Positions 37,920 to 49,011 of a DNA stretch of 64,000 nucleotides are shown in pieces (within the stretch, counting starts at the first letter, position 1; the number at the start of each line of letters is the position of its first letter). The notes below the pieces were generated by a model, which saw nothing but the letters and a program-made list of their open reading frames with translations, made no database searches and was not told the origin of the DNA. The position numbers and the translations under genes are program-made. This DNA is from Colwellia marinimaniae (GTDB lineage: Bacteria; Pseudomonadota; Gammaproteobacteria; Enterobacterales; Alteromonadaceae): positions 52,247 to 116,246 of the forward strand of contig NZ_BDQM01000013.1 in NCBI RefSeq assembly GCF_002207865.1, in the 5' to 3' direction.

Positions 37920-38969
37920 ATGACTTATACGTTAGCTGAAATAGCTATCAAGCTAGAGGCCAAATTGATAATACCAGCACAGCTGGATGAGTCAACGGTA
38001 GCCCTAACTCAAATAAGTAGCTTAGCAACGTTAACCAATGCGGCAACCGGGCAAGTGGCTTTTTTAGCCAATAATAAATACCAGCCACAACTGAACTCAA
38101 CCAATGCGAGTGCAGTTATTCTTGCAGCTGATGCCGCAGAATCCTGCCCTGTCAGTGTTCTAGTAATGGATAACCCCTATATGGGCTATGCTATACTGGC
38201 TAATTTGCTTGATAGCACGCCAAAAGTTGCTCTGGGTATCCATGCAAGCGCGGTTATTGCTGACAATGTTGCTATTGGTAACAATGTCAGTGTTGGCGCT
38301 AATACCGTCATTGAATCCGGGGTGAAATTAGCGGATAACGTCAGTATTGGAGCTGGCTGTTTTATCGGTCAAGGAGTCAAGATTGGTGAGGCAAGCACGC
38401 TTTGGGCAAATATTACTATTTACCATCAAGTACAAATTGGTCATCATTGTTTAATTCAAGCTAATACCGTTATTGGCTCTGATGGCTTTGGTTATGCGCC
38501 AGTTAAGGGACCATATAAATGGCATAAAATCCCACAGCTTGGTAGTGTTATTATTGGCAACCACGTTGAAATTGGTGCAAGTACCACCATTGACCGAGGT
38601 GCTCTGGATAACACCGAAATACGAGACGGTGTAATTTTAGATAACCAGATACAAATTGCCCATAATGTTATTGTTGGTGAAAATACCGCTATGGCTGCTT
38701 GTAGTGTTATTGCGGGTAGTACTGTTATGGGTAAAAACTGTACTATAGCAGGCTTGGTTGGCGTAAATGGTCATATAAATATTGCCGATAACTGTGTTTT
38801 TACTGGCATGGCTATGGTCACTAAAGATATCAGCCAAGCCGGTGTTTATTCTTCTGGTATGCCAGCCGTGCCAAATAAAGAATGGAATAAAACCAATGCT
38901 AGGGTGAAGCGACTTGAACGCTTAACTAAACGGGTGAAAGAGTTAGAAAAATTACTCGCGAATAACTAG
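37920..38969 (+). CDS. lpxD: UDP-3-O-acylglucosamine N-acyltransferase
   Basis: A 349-residue LpxD. An N-terminal uridine-binding domain ends near residue 95, then a left-handed beta-helix of hexapeptide repeats runs to about 310 and a C-terminal helical tail ('RLERLTKRVKELEKLL') follows. It adds the second 3-hydroxyacyl chain in lipid A synthesis. I chose ATG 37920 because AAGAGG lies seven bases before it and it gives the typical start 'MTYTLAEIA'; the frame is open 33 bases further upstream from a TTG without a ribosome binding site. Confidence 0.95.
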   Translation: MTYTLAEIAIKLEAKLIIPAQLDESTVALTQISSLATLTNAATGQVAFLANNKYQPQLNSTNASAVILAADAAESCPVSVLVMDNPYMGYAILANLLDSTPKVALGIHASAVIADNVAIGNNVSVGANTVIESGVKLADNVSIGAGCFIGQGVKIGEASTLWANITIYHQVQIGHHCLIQANTVIGSDGFGYAPVKGPYKWHKIPQLGSVIIGNHVEIGASTTIDRGALDNTEIRDGVILDNQIQIAHNVIVGENTAMAACSVIAGSTVMGKNCTIAGLVGVNGHINIADNCVFTGMAMVTKDISQAGVYSSGMPAVPNKEWNKTNARVKRLERLTKRVKELEKLLANN

Positions 38970-39044
38970 CTATTAACCCCGCCAATGCGTAAAATACGGT
39001 AAAGTTACTGCCATCATACAAGATGACTCTGACGCAAAGATAGT

Positions 39045-39075
39045 ACACGATTAGTTATCTATTAACTAATCGTGT
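39045..39075 (+). promoter_or_regulatory. 13-base perfect hairpin upstream of fabZ
   Basis: ACACGATTAGTTA pairs with TAACTAATCGTGT around the loop TCTAT, ending 21 bases before the fabZ start. There is no T run, so it is not a standard terminator; it may be an RNA processing or stability structure within the lpxD-fabZ transcript, or an operator. Confidence 0.5.
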
Positions 39076-39096
39076 TAGCCAACAAGGAATATTCAT

Positions 39097-39549
39097 TTGG
39101 ACACTGTAAAAAAACCTATCGATCTTAACGAAATTAAAACACTAATACCTCACAGATACCCGATGTTATTAGTGGATAAAGTCGTTGATCATGAACCAGG
39201 AAAATCGTTACATGCGATAAAGAATGTCACAATTAACGAACCTGTTTTTAATGGCCATTTTCCAGAGTTAGCAATATTTCCGGGTGTTTTAATTTTAGAA
39301 GCCTTAGCACAGGCAACGGGTATTCTTGGCTTTAAAAGTAGTAAAGGTCGTGGTAAAAATGAAATGTACTTATTTGCCTCTATAGATAAGGCTAGGTTTA
39401 AAAAGCCAGTATATCCAGGCGATACCCTGCACTTACATGTTGAACTTCTAAAAGAACGTCAAGGAATGTGGAAGTTTTATGGTGAAGCACGTGTTGATGG
39501 CGAGGTGGTTTGTAGCGCCAATCTTATGTGTGCACGTCGTACTTTATAA
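39097..39549 (+). CDS. fabZ: 3-hydroxyacyl-[acyl-carrier-protein] dehydratase FabZ
   Basis: A 150-residue hot-dog-fold dehydratase of fatty acid synthesis. The active-site region '[21 protein letters not shown]' carries the catalytic His and Glu; '[14 protein letters not shown]' is the usual N-terminal motif. The start is TTG 39097 preceded by AAGGAA; a TTG start is also used by E. coli fabZ. It lies in the lpxD-fabZ-lpxA-lpxB series, which balances supply of 3-hydroxyacyl-ACP between phospholipid and lipid A. Confidence 0.96.
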   Translation: MDTVKKPIDLNEIKTLIPHRYPMLLVDKVVDHEPGKSLHAIKNVTINEPVFNGHFPELAIFPGVLILEALAQATGILGFKSSKGRGKNEMYLFASIDKARFKKPVYPGDTLHLHVELLKERQGMWKFYGEARVDGEVVCSANLMCARRTL

Positions 39550-39597
39550 CGTTTATTTAATCATAAACCTACACTTATCCAGTAGAAGAGTAAACTC

Positions 39598-40368
39598 ATG
39601 ATTCATCCTCAAGCTATTATTGAGCCAGGCGCTGTTATTGGCGAAAATGTTACCATAGGTCCCTGGACTTATATTGCCGGTAATGTAGTTATTGGTGATA
39701 ACTGTGAGATCAGCTCACATGTGGTTATTAATGGCCCAACTCGGTTAGGTAAAGGTAACCGAATTTTTCAATTCGCCAGTATTGGTGAAGATTGTCAAGA
39801 CCTTAAATACGCGGGTGAACCAACAGAGTTGGTTATTGGTGACAATAATACCTTTCGAGAGTCTTGTACTATTCACCGTGGCACGATTCAAGATAATAGT
39901 ATTACCCAAATAGGCAGTAATAATTTATTTATGGCCTATACCCATGTTGCTCACGATTGTGTGGTTGGCAGTCATTGTATTTTTGCTAATAATGCTTCTA
40001 TTGCCGGTCATGTGCACGTTGGTGATCATGCTATTATTGGTGGCATGGTAGGTGTACATCAGTTCTGCCATATAGGCGCACATAGTTTTATTGCCGGTAA
40101 TGCCTTAATACTTAAAGATGTGCCTGCCTATGTTATGGCGTCAGGGCAACCAGCAAAACCTTTTGGCTTAAATAGTGAAGGGCTAAGACGTCGTGGTTTT
40201 TCTAATGACACCATATTAACCATTAAACGTGCTTATAAAATAATGTACCGCCAAGGTTTATCCGTTGCCGAAGCATTAAATAAAATCAGTGAAATGCCAG
40301 CACAATCTTCAGAATTACAACTGTTTTGTGACTCAATCAAAACATCTAATCGCGGCATAATTCGTTAA
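39598..40368 (+). CDS. lpxA: UDP-N-acetylglucosamine acyltransferase
   Basis: A 256-residue LpxA, the first enzyme of lipid A synthesis. Hexapeptide repeats form the beta-helix from residue 1 to about 185 ('GAVIGENVTIGPWTYIAGNV'), the catalytic His lies in 'YTHVAHDCVVG', and the C-terminal helical part holds 'LNSEGLRRRGFS'. It attaches a 3-hydroxyacyl chain to UDP-GlcNAc. The length is close to E. coli (262). Confidence 0.97.
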   Translation: MIHPQAIIEPGAVIGENVTIGPWTYIAGNVVIGDNCEISSHVVINGPTRLGKGNRIFQFASIGEDCQDLKYAGEPTELVIGDNNTFRESCTIHRGTIQDNSITQIGSNNLFMAYTHVAHDCVVGSHCIFANNASIAGHVHVGDHAIIGGMVGVHQFCHIGAHSFIAGNALILKDVPAYVMASGQPAKPFGLNSEGLRRRGFSNDTILTIKRAYKIMYRQGLSVAEALNKISEMPAQSSELQLFCDSIKTSNRGIIR

Positions 40369-40441
40369 AGAACTGCCGTTAATACCTGCCTTAGGACTTA
40401 GCTAATGCAGGTACCGTTAACTTTAAGTACTTTTAACGCCT

Positions 40442-41611
40442 ATGACTGCTCAGAATCAAAATGCCCGCCAACACATGGTATTTGCCATTGTTGTTGGTGA
40501 ACATTCAGGTGATACCTTAGGCGCAGGCCTGATAACTTCATTACAAAAAAACCACCCTAATGCTAAATTTATTGGTATTGGTGGCCCTAAGATGCAAGCA
40601 CTTGGTTTTGAAAGCCTATTTGCCATGGACGAGTTGTCTGTGATGGGCTTGGTAGAAGTTCTTGGCCGTATCCGACGTTTATTACATGTCCGTAAAACCT
40701 TAACAGATTATTTTACTAGCAATAAACCCGCTGTTTTTATTGGTATTGATGCGCCTGATTTTAATATAGGTCTTGAGCTAAAGCTTAAGGCTCAGGGGAT
40801 AAAAACGGTACATTATGTTAGCCCGTCTGTCTGGGCTTGGCGGGAAAAACGGATCTTTAAAATTGCCAAAGCAACGGACATGGTGCTGGCTTTATTGCCC
40901 TTTGAAAAAGCCTTTTATGATAAACATAATGTGCCTTGTACTTTTGTCGGCCATCCTCTTGCTGATGATATCCCCATGCAAAGTGATAAAGCGCTCGCAA
41001 GAACTAAGCTGGGTTTAGCGCAAGACAAAAAAATCCTGGCACTTATGCCCGGTAGTCGCGGGGGGGAATTATCTCGTTTACTTGGCGATTTCTTTGCCAG
41101 TGCCAAGCAATTACAGGCCCAAGATAGTGACTTGGTTTTTGTCGCCCCTATGATCAGCGAGCAACGTGTTGAACAATTCAATGCCCTTAAAGCTGAGCTT
41201 GCCCCGGATTTAGCGGTTAAAGTCATCCTCAATCAAACTCAAACCGTGATGGCAGCCAGTGATTGTTTATTAACCGCATCAGGTACGGTTACCCTAGAAG
41301 CCGCTTTAATTAAAAGGCCAATGGTCATTTGTTATAAGTTTAGCCCAGTAACCTTTTATTTAGCACGCTGGTTGGTTAAATTAGAATGGTTTTCTTTACC
41401 CAATTTATTAGCAAATAAGTCTTTAGTACCTGAATTATTGCAAAAGCAAGTGTGCCCAGACAATATTGTGCCGTTAATTAAAGAGCGTTTATATCATGAC
41501 CAAAGTCAGCTTAATAACAGTTACCAGAGCATTCATCTGCAATTAAAGTGTGATGCAAGTGAGCAAGCTGCCAAGGCAGTACTTGCTGTTTTATCGAAAA
41601 ACCCTAGCTAA
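40442..41611 (+). CDS. lpxB: Lipid-A-disaccharide synthase
   Basis: A 389-residue glycosyltransferase of family GT19. It condenses UDP-2,3-diacylglucosamine with lipid X. Conserved segments are '[14 protein letters not shown]' at the N-terminus, '[10 protein letters not shown]', 'FVGHPLADD', '[10 protein letters not shown]' and '[12 protein letters not shown]'. It follows lpxA by 73 bases and precedes rnhB by 49, in the conserved order. Confidence 0.97.
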   Translation: MTAQNQNARQHMVFAIVVGEHSGDTLGAGLITSLQKNHPNAKFIGIGGPKMQALGFESLFAMDELSVMGLVEVLGRIRRLLHVRKTLTDYFTSNKPAVFIGIDAPDFNIGLELKLKAQGIKTVHYVSPSVWAWREKRIFKIAKATDMVLALLPFEKAFYDKHNVPCTFVGHPLADDIPMQSDKALARTKLGLAQDKKILALMPGSRGGELSRLLGDFFASAKQLQAQDSDLVFVAPMISEQRVEQFNALKAELAPDLAVKVILNQTQTVMAASDCLLTASGTVTLEAALIKRPMVICYKFSPVTFYLARWLVKLEWFSLPNLLANKSLVPELLQKQVCPDNIVPLIKERLYHDQSQLNNSYQSIHLQLKCDASEQAAKAVLAVLSKNPS

Positions 41612-41660
41612 TCTATAATTTCAAGCCATAGTCATTAATAAATAATATAAGACAAAATTT

Positions 41661-42314
41661 ATGCCGAGCAAGCAAACATTTCCTGAATTTGAGTATCCCG
41701 TCGCCTATTGTATCGCCGGTGTTGACGAAGTAGGTCGTGGTCCTTTGGTCGGCGATGTCGTTACTGCTGCCGTCATCCTAGATCCAGATAACCCCATAGC
41801 AGGATTAAAGGATTCTAAAAAGCTGTCAGAAAAGAAAAGAGCTCAACTTTCTATTGAAATAAAAGCCAAGGCAATTGCCTGGTCAATAGGACGAGCAAGC
41901 CCACAAGAAATAGACAGCCTAAATATTTTGCACGCTACCATGCTTGCCATGCAGCGTGCTGTAACCTGCCTTAGTGTCGAGCCTGATTTTGTCCTTGTTG
42001 ATGGCAACCGCTGCCCAACGTTTTTAAGCTCAAATAGAGAAGGGCAAAGACTCAATGGCAAGATTGCTAGTCAAGCTGTGGTTAAAGGTGATGCCCGAGT
42101 TGCCGAAATAAGTGCGGCTTCGATTATTGCTAAAGTTGCTCGCGATGCTGAAATGATCGCCTTAGATAAACTCCACCCTGAGTATGGTTTTGCTAAACAC
42201 AAAGGTTATCCAACCAAGTTGCATTTAGAGAAAATTATTGAGCATGGTGTACTTGACTGCTATCGACAAAGCTTTAAACCTGTCGCTAGGGTATTAGGTA
42301 CTTACCATGAGTAA
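41661..42314 (+). CDS. rnhB: Ribonuclease HII
   Basis: A 217-residue RNase HII, which nicks RNA-DNA hybrids and removes single misincorporated ribonucleotides. The acidic active site is visible in '[16 protein letters not shown]' (DEVGRG), 'LVDGNR' and '[12 protein letters not shown]'. The 3' end overlaps the start of a repeated 12-base tract that continues to dnaE. Confidence 0.97.
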   Translation: MPSKQTFPEFEYPVAYCIAGVDEVGRGPLVGDVVTAAVILDPDNPIAGLKDSKKLSEKKRAQLSIEIKAKAIAWSIGRASPQEIDSLNILHATMLAMQRAVTCLSVEPDFVLVDGNRCPTFLSSNREGQRLNGKIASQAVVKGDARVAEISAASIIAKVARDAEMIALDKLHPEYGFAKHKGYPTKLHLEKIIEHGVLDCYRQSFKPVARVLGTYHE

Positions 42315-42372
42315 AAGCATGAGTAAATCCATGAATGAAGGTATGAGTAAAGGTATACAGAATTATGACTGA
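42307..42372 (+). repeat. Degenerate 12-base tandem repeat / 21-codon frame between rnhB and dnaE
   Basis: ATGAGTAAAAGC, ATGAGTAAATCC, ATGAATGAAGGT and ATGAGTAAAGGT follow each other from 42307 to 42354. They form an open frame of 21 codons ([16 protein letters not shown]...) that overlaps the end of rnhB and the start of dnaE (ATG 42365) in other frames. It may only reflect replication slippage, or may couple translation of the two genes. Confidence 0.6.
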
Positions 42373-45300
42373 GATGCATACCGAAGAAATAGTAACGGAA
42401 GAGCCAAGTATTTATCAGCCGCCTAAATTTATCCACTTACGTGTACATAGTGATTTTTCTATGTGTGATGGCTTAAAAAAGGTCAAACCGATAATTGCTC
42501 GAGCTGCTGAGTTCAATATGCCAGCGATAGCGCTGACTGACCAAACTAACTTATGTGGCTTGGTGAAATATTACCATGCGGCTCACAATGCTGGTCTCAA
42601 GCCTATTATTGGCTGTGATCTTTGGGTGAAAAGTGATGAGTTGGCAGATGAGCTCTCACGAATAGTGGTGCTTACCACCAATAATGTCGGTTATAAAAAT
42701 ATCACCGAACTTATCTCTAAAGCCTATTTGCGTGGACATATACAAAATAAAGCCGTTATTGATAAATCATGGCTGATAGAATATAAAGAAGGCTTACTTT
42801 TACTTTCTGGTGGTCGTGAAGGTGATATAGGTAAAGCCTTGCTAAAAGGTAATGCTGAACTTGTTAATGAGATGGTCAGTTTTTACCAGCAACATTTTGA
42901 TCGTTGCTTTTTTCTTGAGTTAGTGAGAACGGGTCGCGAGGATGAAGAAAACTATATTCACCTTGCCGTTGCCCTAGCTGAACAGCAAAATTTGCCCGTG
43001 GTTGCTACCAATGAAGTGATGTTTCTTTCACCAGAAGACTTTGATGCCCATGAAATTCGTGTTGCCATTCATGATGGTTTTACCCTAGATGATAAGAGGC
43101 GTCCTAAGCGATACAGTCCTGAGCAGTATTTACGCAGCGAAGCAGAGATGTGTGAGCTGTTCAGCGATATCCCCGAAGCATTAGCCAATAGTGTCGAAAT
43201 AGCAAAACGCTGTAATGTTACGGTAACTTTAGGTGAATATGTCTTACCAGACTTTCCCACCGAAGGGCTGGAAATTAATGACTTCTTCATTAAAGTATCA
43301 GAAGAAGGCTTAGAAAAACGTCTTGACCAGCTTTTTGATCGTAAGGCCGATGACTTTGCTGACATTAGATCTCGCTATGACGAGCGTTTAAAAAGAGAAC
43401 TTGAAGTGGTCAATAACATGGGTTTTCCCGGTTATTTTCTCATCGTGATGGAGTTTATCCAGTGGAGTAAGGACCACAATATTCCTGTAGGCCCTGGGCG
43501 AGGTTCAGGTGCTGGCTCTCTGATTGCCTATTCGCTTAATATTACCGATATTGATCCCTTGAAATATGACTTATTATTCGAACGCTTCTTAAACCCAGAA
43601 CGTGTTTCCATGCCCGATTTCGATATCGATTTCTGTATGGACCGGCGTGATGAAGTTATTGATCATGTGGCCGAGCTTTATGGTCGTGATGCGGTTTCGC
43701 AAATTATTACCTTCGGTACTATGGCGGCGAAGGCCGTTATCCGTGATGTTGGCCGTGTATTGGGTCATCCCTACGGTTTTGTTGATAGACTTTCAAAGCT
43801 TATTCCAATGACCCCAGGCATGACCTTAGCTAAAGCCTTTGAAGAAGAACCTAAGTTACCCGAGCTCTACGCTCAAGATACTGAAGTCAAAGACCTTATT
43901 GATATGTGCCGTATACTTGAAGGCACGACACGTAATGCGGGTAAACATGCGGGTGGTGTGGTTATTTCTCCGACCACTATCACAGATTTTGCGCCACTTT
44001 ATTGTGATGCCGAAGGTAAAAACCCAGTTACCCAGTTTGATAAAAACGATGTTGAAGATGCAGGTTTAGTTAAATTTGATTTCTTAGGTTTAAGAACACT
44101 GACCATTTTGCAATGGGCCATTGAAATGGCTGATGCAAAATTACTTAAAGTCGGCAAAGAGCCTATTGATATCACCAAAATAGATCTTGAAGATAGAGCC
44201 TGTTATAAGCTGTTACTTGCCTCGAAAACGACGGCAGTATTCCAGCTTGAATCTAGCGGCATGAAGTCGTTAATTGAGAAGCTAAAACCGGATTGTTTTG
44301 AAGATATCATCGCACTGGTGGCTTTATTTCGCCCAGGACCTTTGCAATCTGGCATGGTTGATAACTTTATCGAACGTAAACATGGCCGTGAAGAAGTCAG
44401 TTATCCCGATGAAAAGTGGCAGCATATTGACTTAAAACCTGTGCTCGAACCTACCTATGGCATCATCTTGTATCAAGAACAAGTGATGCAAATTGCGCAA
44501 GTTCTAGCGGGTTATTCGCTGGGCGGTGCCGACATGCTACGCCGTGCTATGGGTAAGAAAAAACCTGAAGAAATGGCTAAGCAGCGCGCCGGTTTTGAAC
44601 AAGGTGCCAGGGATCGTGGCGTTGATGGCGAATTGGCGATGAAAATCTTCGATTTAGTGGAGAAATTTGCTGGTTATGGTTTTAATAAATCTCACTCTGC
44701 CGCTTATGCCTTAGTTTCTTACCAAACATTATGGATGAAAACCCATTTTCCTGGACCTTTTCTGGCGGCGGTAATGTCGGCAGACATGGATAATACCGAG
44801 AAAATTGTTATCTTGGTTGATGAATGTAGCAATATGGGCATCGATTTATTGCCCCCAGACGTTAATGCCGGACAATACAAGTTTACCGTCAATGATGACG
44901 ATCAAATTGTCTATGGTATTGGCGCTATTAAGGGGGTCGGTGAAGGCCCAATTGAAGCTATTATTGCCGCACGTCAAGCCGGTGGACCCTTTACTGACTT
45001 ATTTGATTTATGTGCACGCTTGGACTTAAAAAAGACCAATAAACGTGTTTTACAAAAATTAATAAAATCAGGTGCCATGGACGCCTTAGGTCCCAAGTAT
45101 CAAAAGGGCTCAACCAAGGAGCAAGGTACTAACCGAGCGGCACTATTTGAAAACTTGCCCGAAGCGATTAAAGCGGCAGAGCAACATGCCAAAGCTGAGT
45201 CATTAGGCCAAAATGATTTATTTGGCTTAATTAATGATGAGCAAACTGACTCAAGACAAGCGTTTAAAGACGTTAAAGCCTGGTCTGAAGAAGTTTGGCT

Positions 45301-45931
45301 TAATGGTGAAAAAGAAACCTTGGGGCTTTATTTAACTGGGCACCCGATCAATCGTTATTTAAGTGAAATAAAAAAATATTCGACTAGTCGACTCGTTGGC
45401 ATGCAGCCAACCGGTCGTGATAATCAAGCGGTCGCCGTTGGATTAGTCATTGGCGTACGGGTGTTAGTCAATAAGCGCGGGCGGCGCTGGGCATTAGTTA
45501 CCTTAGATGATAAAAGTGCCCGTATGGATATTCGCCTCTTTCCCGATGACTATGATCGCTTTGCTGAGTTGCTGGTAAATGATGCTATTTTGGTTTGTAG
45601 TGGACTGGTCAGCTTTGATGATTATTCAGGTGGTAATATAATGACCGCTCGGGATATAATGACAGTCACTGACGCGCGCGAAAATTATCTTAGCTCTATT
45701 GATATTAAAGTCGATAACAGCTTGATAGCTGATAACTTTATTGAAAAGTTTGCCCAGGTATTAACGCCTTTTAAAGAAGGTACCTGTCTGGTAAGAGTTT
45801 TTTATCAGCGCGAAGAAGCTCAAGCTATACTTGAGCTCGGCGTACAATGGCGAGTAACGCCGACCGATATGTTGTTATATGAATTAAAAACATTGCTTGG
45901 TGAAGATAATGTCACCATGGAATTTAAATAA
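42365..45931 (+). CDS. dnaE: DNA polymerase III alpha subunit
   Basis: An 1188-residue replicative polymerase of the C-family. The PHP domain begins '[15 protein letters not shown]'; catalytic Asp residues of the palm are in '[11 protein letters not shown]' / '[17 protein letters not shown]'; the finger, helix-hairpin-helix and OB-fold parts follow, with a C-terminal tau-binding region. Length is slightly above E. coli DnaE (1160), including about 20 extra N-terminal residues; ATG 42365 fits the overlap with the preceding short frame, though an in-frame ATG at residue 4 is possible. Confidence 0.97.
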   Translation: MTEMHTEEIVTEEPSIYQPPKFIHLRVHSDFSMCDGLKKVKPIIARAAEFNMPAIALTDQTNLCGLVKYYHAAHNAGLKPIIGCDLWVKSDELADELSRIVVLTTNNVGYKNITELISKAYLRGHIQNKAVIDKSWLIEYKEGLLLLSGGREGDIGKALLKGNAELVNEMVSFYQQHFDRCFFLELVRTGREDEENYIHLAVALAEQQNLPVVATNEVMFLSPEDFDAHEIRVAIHDGFTLDDKRRPKRYSPEQYLRSEAEMCELFSDIPEALANSVEIAKRCNVTVTLGEYVLPDFPTEGLEINDFFIKVSEEGLEKRLDQLFDRKADDFADIRSRYDERLKRELEVVNNMGFPGYFLIVMEFIQWSKDHNIPVGPGRGSGAGSLIAYSLNITDIDPLKYDLLFERFLNPERVSMPDFDIDFCMDRRDEVIDHVAELYGRDAVSQIITFGTMAAKAVIRDVGRVLGHPYGFVDRLSKLIPMTPGMTLAKAFEEEPKLPELYAQDTEVKDLIDMCRILEGTTRNAGKHAGGVVISPTTITDFAPLYCDAEGKNPVTQFDKNDVEDAGLVKFDFLGLRTLTILQWAIEMADAKLLKVGKEPIDITKIDLEDRACYKLLLASKTTAVFQLESSGMKSLIEKLKPDCFEDIIALVALFRPGPLQSGMVDNFIERKHGREEVSYPDEKWQHIDLKPVLEPTYGIILYQEQVMQIAQVLAGYSLGGADMLRRAMGKKKPEEMAKQRAGFEQGARDRGVDGELAMKIFDLVEKFAGYGFNKSHSAAYALVSYQTLWMKTHFPGPFLAAVMSADMDNTEKIVILVDECSNMGIDLLPPDVNAGQYKFTVNDDDQIVYGIGAIKGVGEGPIEAIIAARQAGGPFTDLFDLCARLDLKKTNKRVLQKLIKSGAMDALGPKYQKGSTKEQGTNRAALFENLPEAIKAAEQHAKAESLGQNDLFGLINDEQTDSRQAFKDVKAWSEEVWLNGEKETLGLYLTGHPINRYLSEIKKYSTSRLVGMQPTGRDNQAVAVGLVIGVRVLVNKRGRRWALVTLDDKSARMDIRLFPDDYDRFAELLVNDAILVCSGLVSFDDYSGGNIMTARDIMTVTDARENYLSSIDIKVDNSLIADNFIEKFAQVLTPFKEGTCLVRVFYQREEAQAILELGVQWRVTPTDMLLYELKTLLGEDNVTMEFK

Positions 45932-46010
45932 CTCGCTATTGAAATATTATAAATTTTAATAGCTTAAAACGATTTTAAAAATTAACTAGATTTATTAGGT
46001 AAAAATAAAC

Positions 46011-46967
46011 ATGTCATTAAACTTTTTAGATTTCGAGCTGCCTATTGCTGAGCTTGATGCAAAAATAGAAGAGCTAGAGTTAGTCAATAACGGCCAAGAG
46101 CTTGATCTTGATTTAGACGAGCAAATCAAGCAACTGCGCGAAAAAAATAAAGAACAAACTAAAAAAATATTTGCCAACCTTGACCCATGGCAAACCGCGC
46201 GTGTGGCACGTCATCCCCAACGTCCTTACACACTGGATTATATTCCTCGTATTTTTACCGAATTTGATGAGTTAGCCGGAGATCGCGCTTATGCTAATGA
46301 TAGAGCTATTGTTGGCGGTACTGCGCGCTTAGATGGTCAACCAGTGATGATTATTGGTCATCAAAAGGGCCGAGTAACCTCTGAAAAAATCAAACGTAAT
46401 TTTGGTATGCCACGTCCAGAAGGCTATCGAAAAGCTTTACGTTTAATGGAAATGGCCGAACGCTTTAATATGCCGATCATCACCTTTATTGATACACCGG
46501 GTGCTTATCCAGGCGTTGGTGCGGAAGAGCGAGGCCAAAGTGAAGCTATTGCCCGCAACTTAAAAGTAATGGCGCGTCTAACGGTACCTATTGTTTGTAC
46601 CGTTATTGGTGAAGGAGGCTCGGGTGGTGCACTGGCCATTGGTGTTGGTGACAGAGTTAACATGTTGCAATATGCTACATATTCAGTAATTTCTCCAGAA
46701 GGTTGTGCCTCTATTTTATGGAAAACAGCCGACAAAGCCCCTACTGCGGCTGCTGCAATGGGCATAACCGCAACACGTATCAAAGAATTAGATCTGATCA
46801 ATAGTATTGTTGAAGAGCCATTAGGTGGAGCACATCGTGATGTAGATTTGATGGCGGCTCATTTAAAACAAGCGCTTAAGAAAGATCTAGCCGAGTTAGC
46901 AGGCTTAAGTAAAGAAGAGCTTATTGAGCAACGTTATGACAGATTAATGTCATTTGGTTACTGTTAA
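46011..46967 (+). CDS. accA: Acetyl-CoA carboxylase carboxyltransferase subunit alpha
   Basis: A 318-residue AccA, usual length (E. coli 319). It starts '[19 protein letters not shown]' and contains '[22 protein letters not shown]', split by function across the CoA site, '[21 protein letters not shown]' and '[15 protein letters not shown]'. With AccD it transfers CO2 from carboxybiotin to acetyl-CoA, the first step of fatty acid synthesis. It follows dnaE by 79 bases. Confidence 0.97.
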   Translation: MSLNFLDFELPIAELDAKIEELELVNNGQELDLDLDEQIKQLREKNKEQTKKIFANLDPWQTARVARHPQRPYTLDYIPRIFTEFDELAGDRAYANDRAIVGGTARLDGQPVMIIGHQKGRVTSEKIKRNFGMPRPEGYRKALRLMEMAERFNMPIITFIDTPGAYPGVGAEERGQSEAIARNLKVMARLTVPIVCTVIGEGGSGGALAIGVGDRVNMLQYATYSVISPEGCASILWKTADKAPTAAAAMGITATRIKELDLINSIVEEPLGGAHRDVDLMAAHLKQALKKDLAELAGLSKEELIEQRYDRLMSFGYC

Positions 46968-46975
46968 TTAATACT

Positions 46976-47003
46976 GCCAACGGCAACTTGCTGTTGGCTT
47001 TTT
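46976..47003 (+). terminator. Terminator after accA, abutting the tilS start
   Basis: GCCAAC and GTTGGC pair around an 11-base loop and are followed by five T. The run ends only two bases before ATG 47006 of tilS, so read-through or a promoter upstream of the hairpin is needed for tilS expression. Confidence 0.7.
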
Positions 47004-47005
47004 CT

Positions 47006-48427
47006 ATGCAAAAAATATCCTCAGTCATTCACGCTACCATTAAACAATACCTCCAACCTTACGGAGATATTGAGCTTATTATTGCCTACAGTGGTGGGGT
47101 CGACTCACAAGTCCTCTTACATGCCATAGCGCATTTAAAACAAAACAAAGTTATTACTAATGCGATTACGGTTTGTCATGTTAATCATGGACTCAGTGAT
47201 AATGCTTTTAGCTGGCAAGAATTTGCTCAACAAGAATGCCTTAAACTGTCATTTAACCTTATTGTTAAAAAGGTGCAGGTGCAGGTGCAAGCACAGCACT
47301 CGCTTGAAGCCTTGGCTCGAGAGGCAAGATATCAAGCGTTAAGATCAGTGAGACACAAAAAGTCATTAATTTTAACTGGCCATCATAGTGATGATCAAAG
47401 TGAGACTTTTTTATTAGCACTTAAACGTGGTGCTGGTTTGAAAGGTTTAGCGGCCATGGCAGTAGTCTCTCAACTTGGTCAGCATTTATTGCTTCGTCCT
47501 TTACTGGCTATTTCTCGTCAAGAAATAGAAGCTTATGCTAAAGCTCATCAGCTTAGTTGGGTCGAAGATGAGTCAAACCTTGATACTTGTTTTGATCGTA
47601 ACTTTATCAGGCAACAGCTTATGCCCCTTTTGCGTCAACGCTGGCCCAGTATTAGTAACACTATTAATCGCAGTGCTAGCCATTGTTTAGCGGGACAAGA
47701 GTTATTAGATGAACTGGCTGAGCAAGACTTGAGCCTATGCAGAGCCAGTGAGGAAAGTTTGCATATTGAGCAGTTAACGTTGTTATCAATAGCACGCTTT
47801 AATAACCTCATTCGCTTTTTTATGGCACAACATGCTTGCTTGATGCCAACGACTGAGCAAGTTAAGCAAGTAAGACTGCAGTTAGCGGCCGGCGATGATA
47901 AAAATCCACAAATTAAAGTTGGACTACAGGTATTTCGCCGCTTTAAAGGACAATTATTTTTAACCCCAGATTATAACGATATTAGTGACTGGCAAGAGCA
48001 AGTCGACCTATGTGAAGGCGTCTGCTTGCAAGGTAACCGACCTCAAGGTAATGGCCAGCAGAGCAAACCCTTATTGACTTTACCGGATAACTTGGGTGAG
48101 TTGGTTTTTAATATTAATAGCAAAAAAAATAACAATCAAGATAGGGCAATGCTCCGAATTTGCTTACCTAAGCAAGGGCAGCAAGTCAGTGTTCGTTTTA
48201 GTCATCAAAATCCTAAGTGCTTGCCTGATTTTAGACAGCATTCTCGTAAGCTCAAGAAGGTACTACAAGAGTTAAATATTGCCCCATGGCAGCGTAAACG
48301 CATTGCTTTCTTATATTATGATAGTGAGTTGGTCGCAGCGATAGGCCATTTTATTTGTCAGCCATTTATTGCCAATGACAGCGAAGCAGGCATGCTTATA
48401 TCATCATCAGTTTCTGATAATAATTAA
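47006..48427 (+). CDS. tilS: tRNA(Ile)-lysidine synthase
   Basis: A 473-residue TilS. The PP-loop SGGVDS is at residues 29-34, 'HVNHGLSDNA' and 'TGHHSDDQSET' follow, and the C-terminal half (about 200-473) holds the two tRNA-recognition domains. It converts C34 of the CAU anticodon to lysidine so that the tRNA reads AUA. ATG 47006 is preferred; a TTG at 46988 is in frame but inside the terminator stem. No clear ribosome binding site is visible. The stop codon lies seven bases before the IS630 element. Confidence 0.94.
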   Translation: MQKISSVIHATIKQYLQPYGDIELIIAYSGGVDSQVLLHAIAHLKQNKVITNAITVCHVNHGLSDNAFSWQEFAQQECLKLSFNLIVKKVQVQVQAQHSLEALAREARYQALRSVRHKKSLILTGHHSDDQSETFLLALKRGAGLKGLAAMAVVSQLGQHLLLRPLLAISRQEIEAYAKAHQLSWVEDESNLDTCFDRNFIRQQLMPLLRQRWPSISNTINRSASHCLAGQELLDELAEQDLSLCRASEESLHIEQLTLLSIARFNNLIRFFMAQHACLMPTTEQVKQVRLQLAAGDDKNPQIKVGLQVFRRFKGQLFLTPDYNDISDWQEQVDLCEGVCLQGNRPQGNGQQSKPLLTLPDNLGELVFNINSKKNNNQDRAMLRICLPKQGQQVSVRFSHQNPKCLPDFRQHSRKLKKVLQELNIAPWQRKRIAFLYYDSELVAAIGHFICQPFIANDSEAGMLISSSVSDNN

Positions 48428-48447
48428 ACTAATACCAATTGCATTAA

Positions 48448-49011
48448 TTAAGTTCCCACCTTTATCCAGTCTCGATCACATAATTTCATCACTCTGGAAG
48501 CGTCAGATATAAAGCTATTCCAGGCTCGGCTACATTCATCAACAATATCGTCATAGCCATTGAAACATCTATTGGCAAGTTCATTTTGTCGGAGCCATTG
48601 CCAAACTTGCTCTATAGGATTTAGCTCTGGTGAATAGGGGGGTAATTTTATGATGGATAAATTATCGAACTTATCGGCTAAATACGCTTGATGCCAAGCC
48701 GCACCATCAACGACAATAACGCCATGACGTCCCTCAGGAATTCTCTTGGATATTAATGCTAAGTGTTTTTCCATCACATCCATGTTCATGCATGGTGCAA
48801 TTAATGCCTCAGTATCACCCGTTGCTGGGCATACTGCACCGAACAAGTAGGCATATTCGAACTGCTGTTGCTTTACCGCTCTTGGCCTTGTTCCTTTTAT
48901 CGCCCAGAGCCGTGTAGTCGTGTTTTTCTGTCCAAAACGCGCTTCATCTTGGAACCATACGTCAACATTTTTAAGCCTTACATTCCACGGGATCGTCAGG
49001 ATCATTTCCAT
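48448..49011 (-). CDS. IS630 transposase, C-terminal DDE domain frame
   Basis: A 187-residue DDE_3-type catalytic part. The acidic triad is seen in 'WFQDEARFG' (D22), 'IVVDGAAWHQ' and 'YSPELNPIEQVW'. Taken from ATG 49011 it lacks the DNA-binding domain; that lies in the overlapping frame 48971-49483. Joining the frames by deleting one A in the A7 run at 49018-49024 (minus strand) gives a continuous protein of the family's usual length of about 335 residues. Confidence 0.9.
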   Translation of the reverse strand: MEMILTIPWNVRLKNVDVWFQDEARFGQKNTTTRLWAIKGTRPRAVKQQQFEYAYLFGAVCPATGDTEALIAPCMNMDVMEKHLALISKRIPEGRHGVIVVDGAAWHQAYLADKFDNLSIIKLPPYSPELNPIEQVWQWLRQNELANRCFNGYDDIVDECSRAWNSFISDASRVMKLCDRDWIKVGT

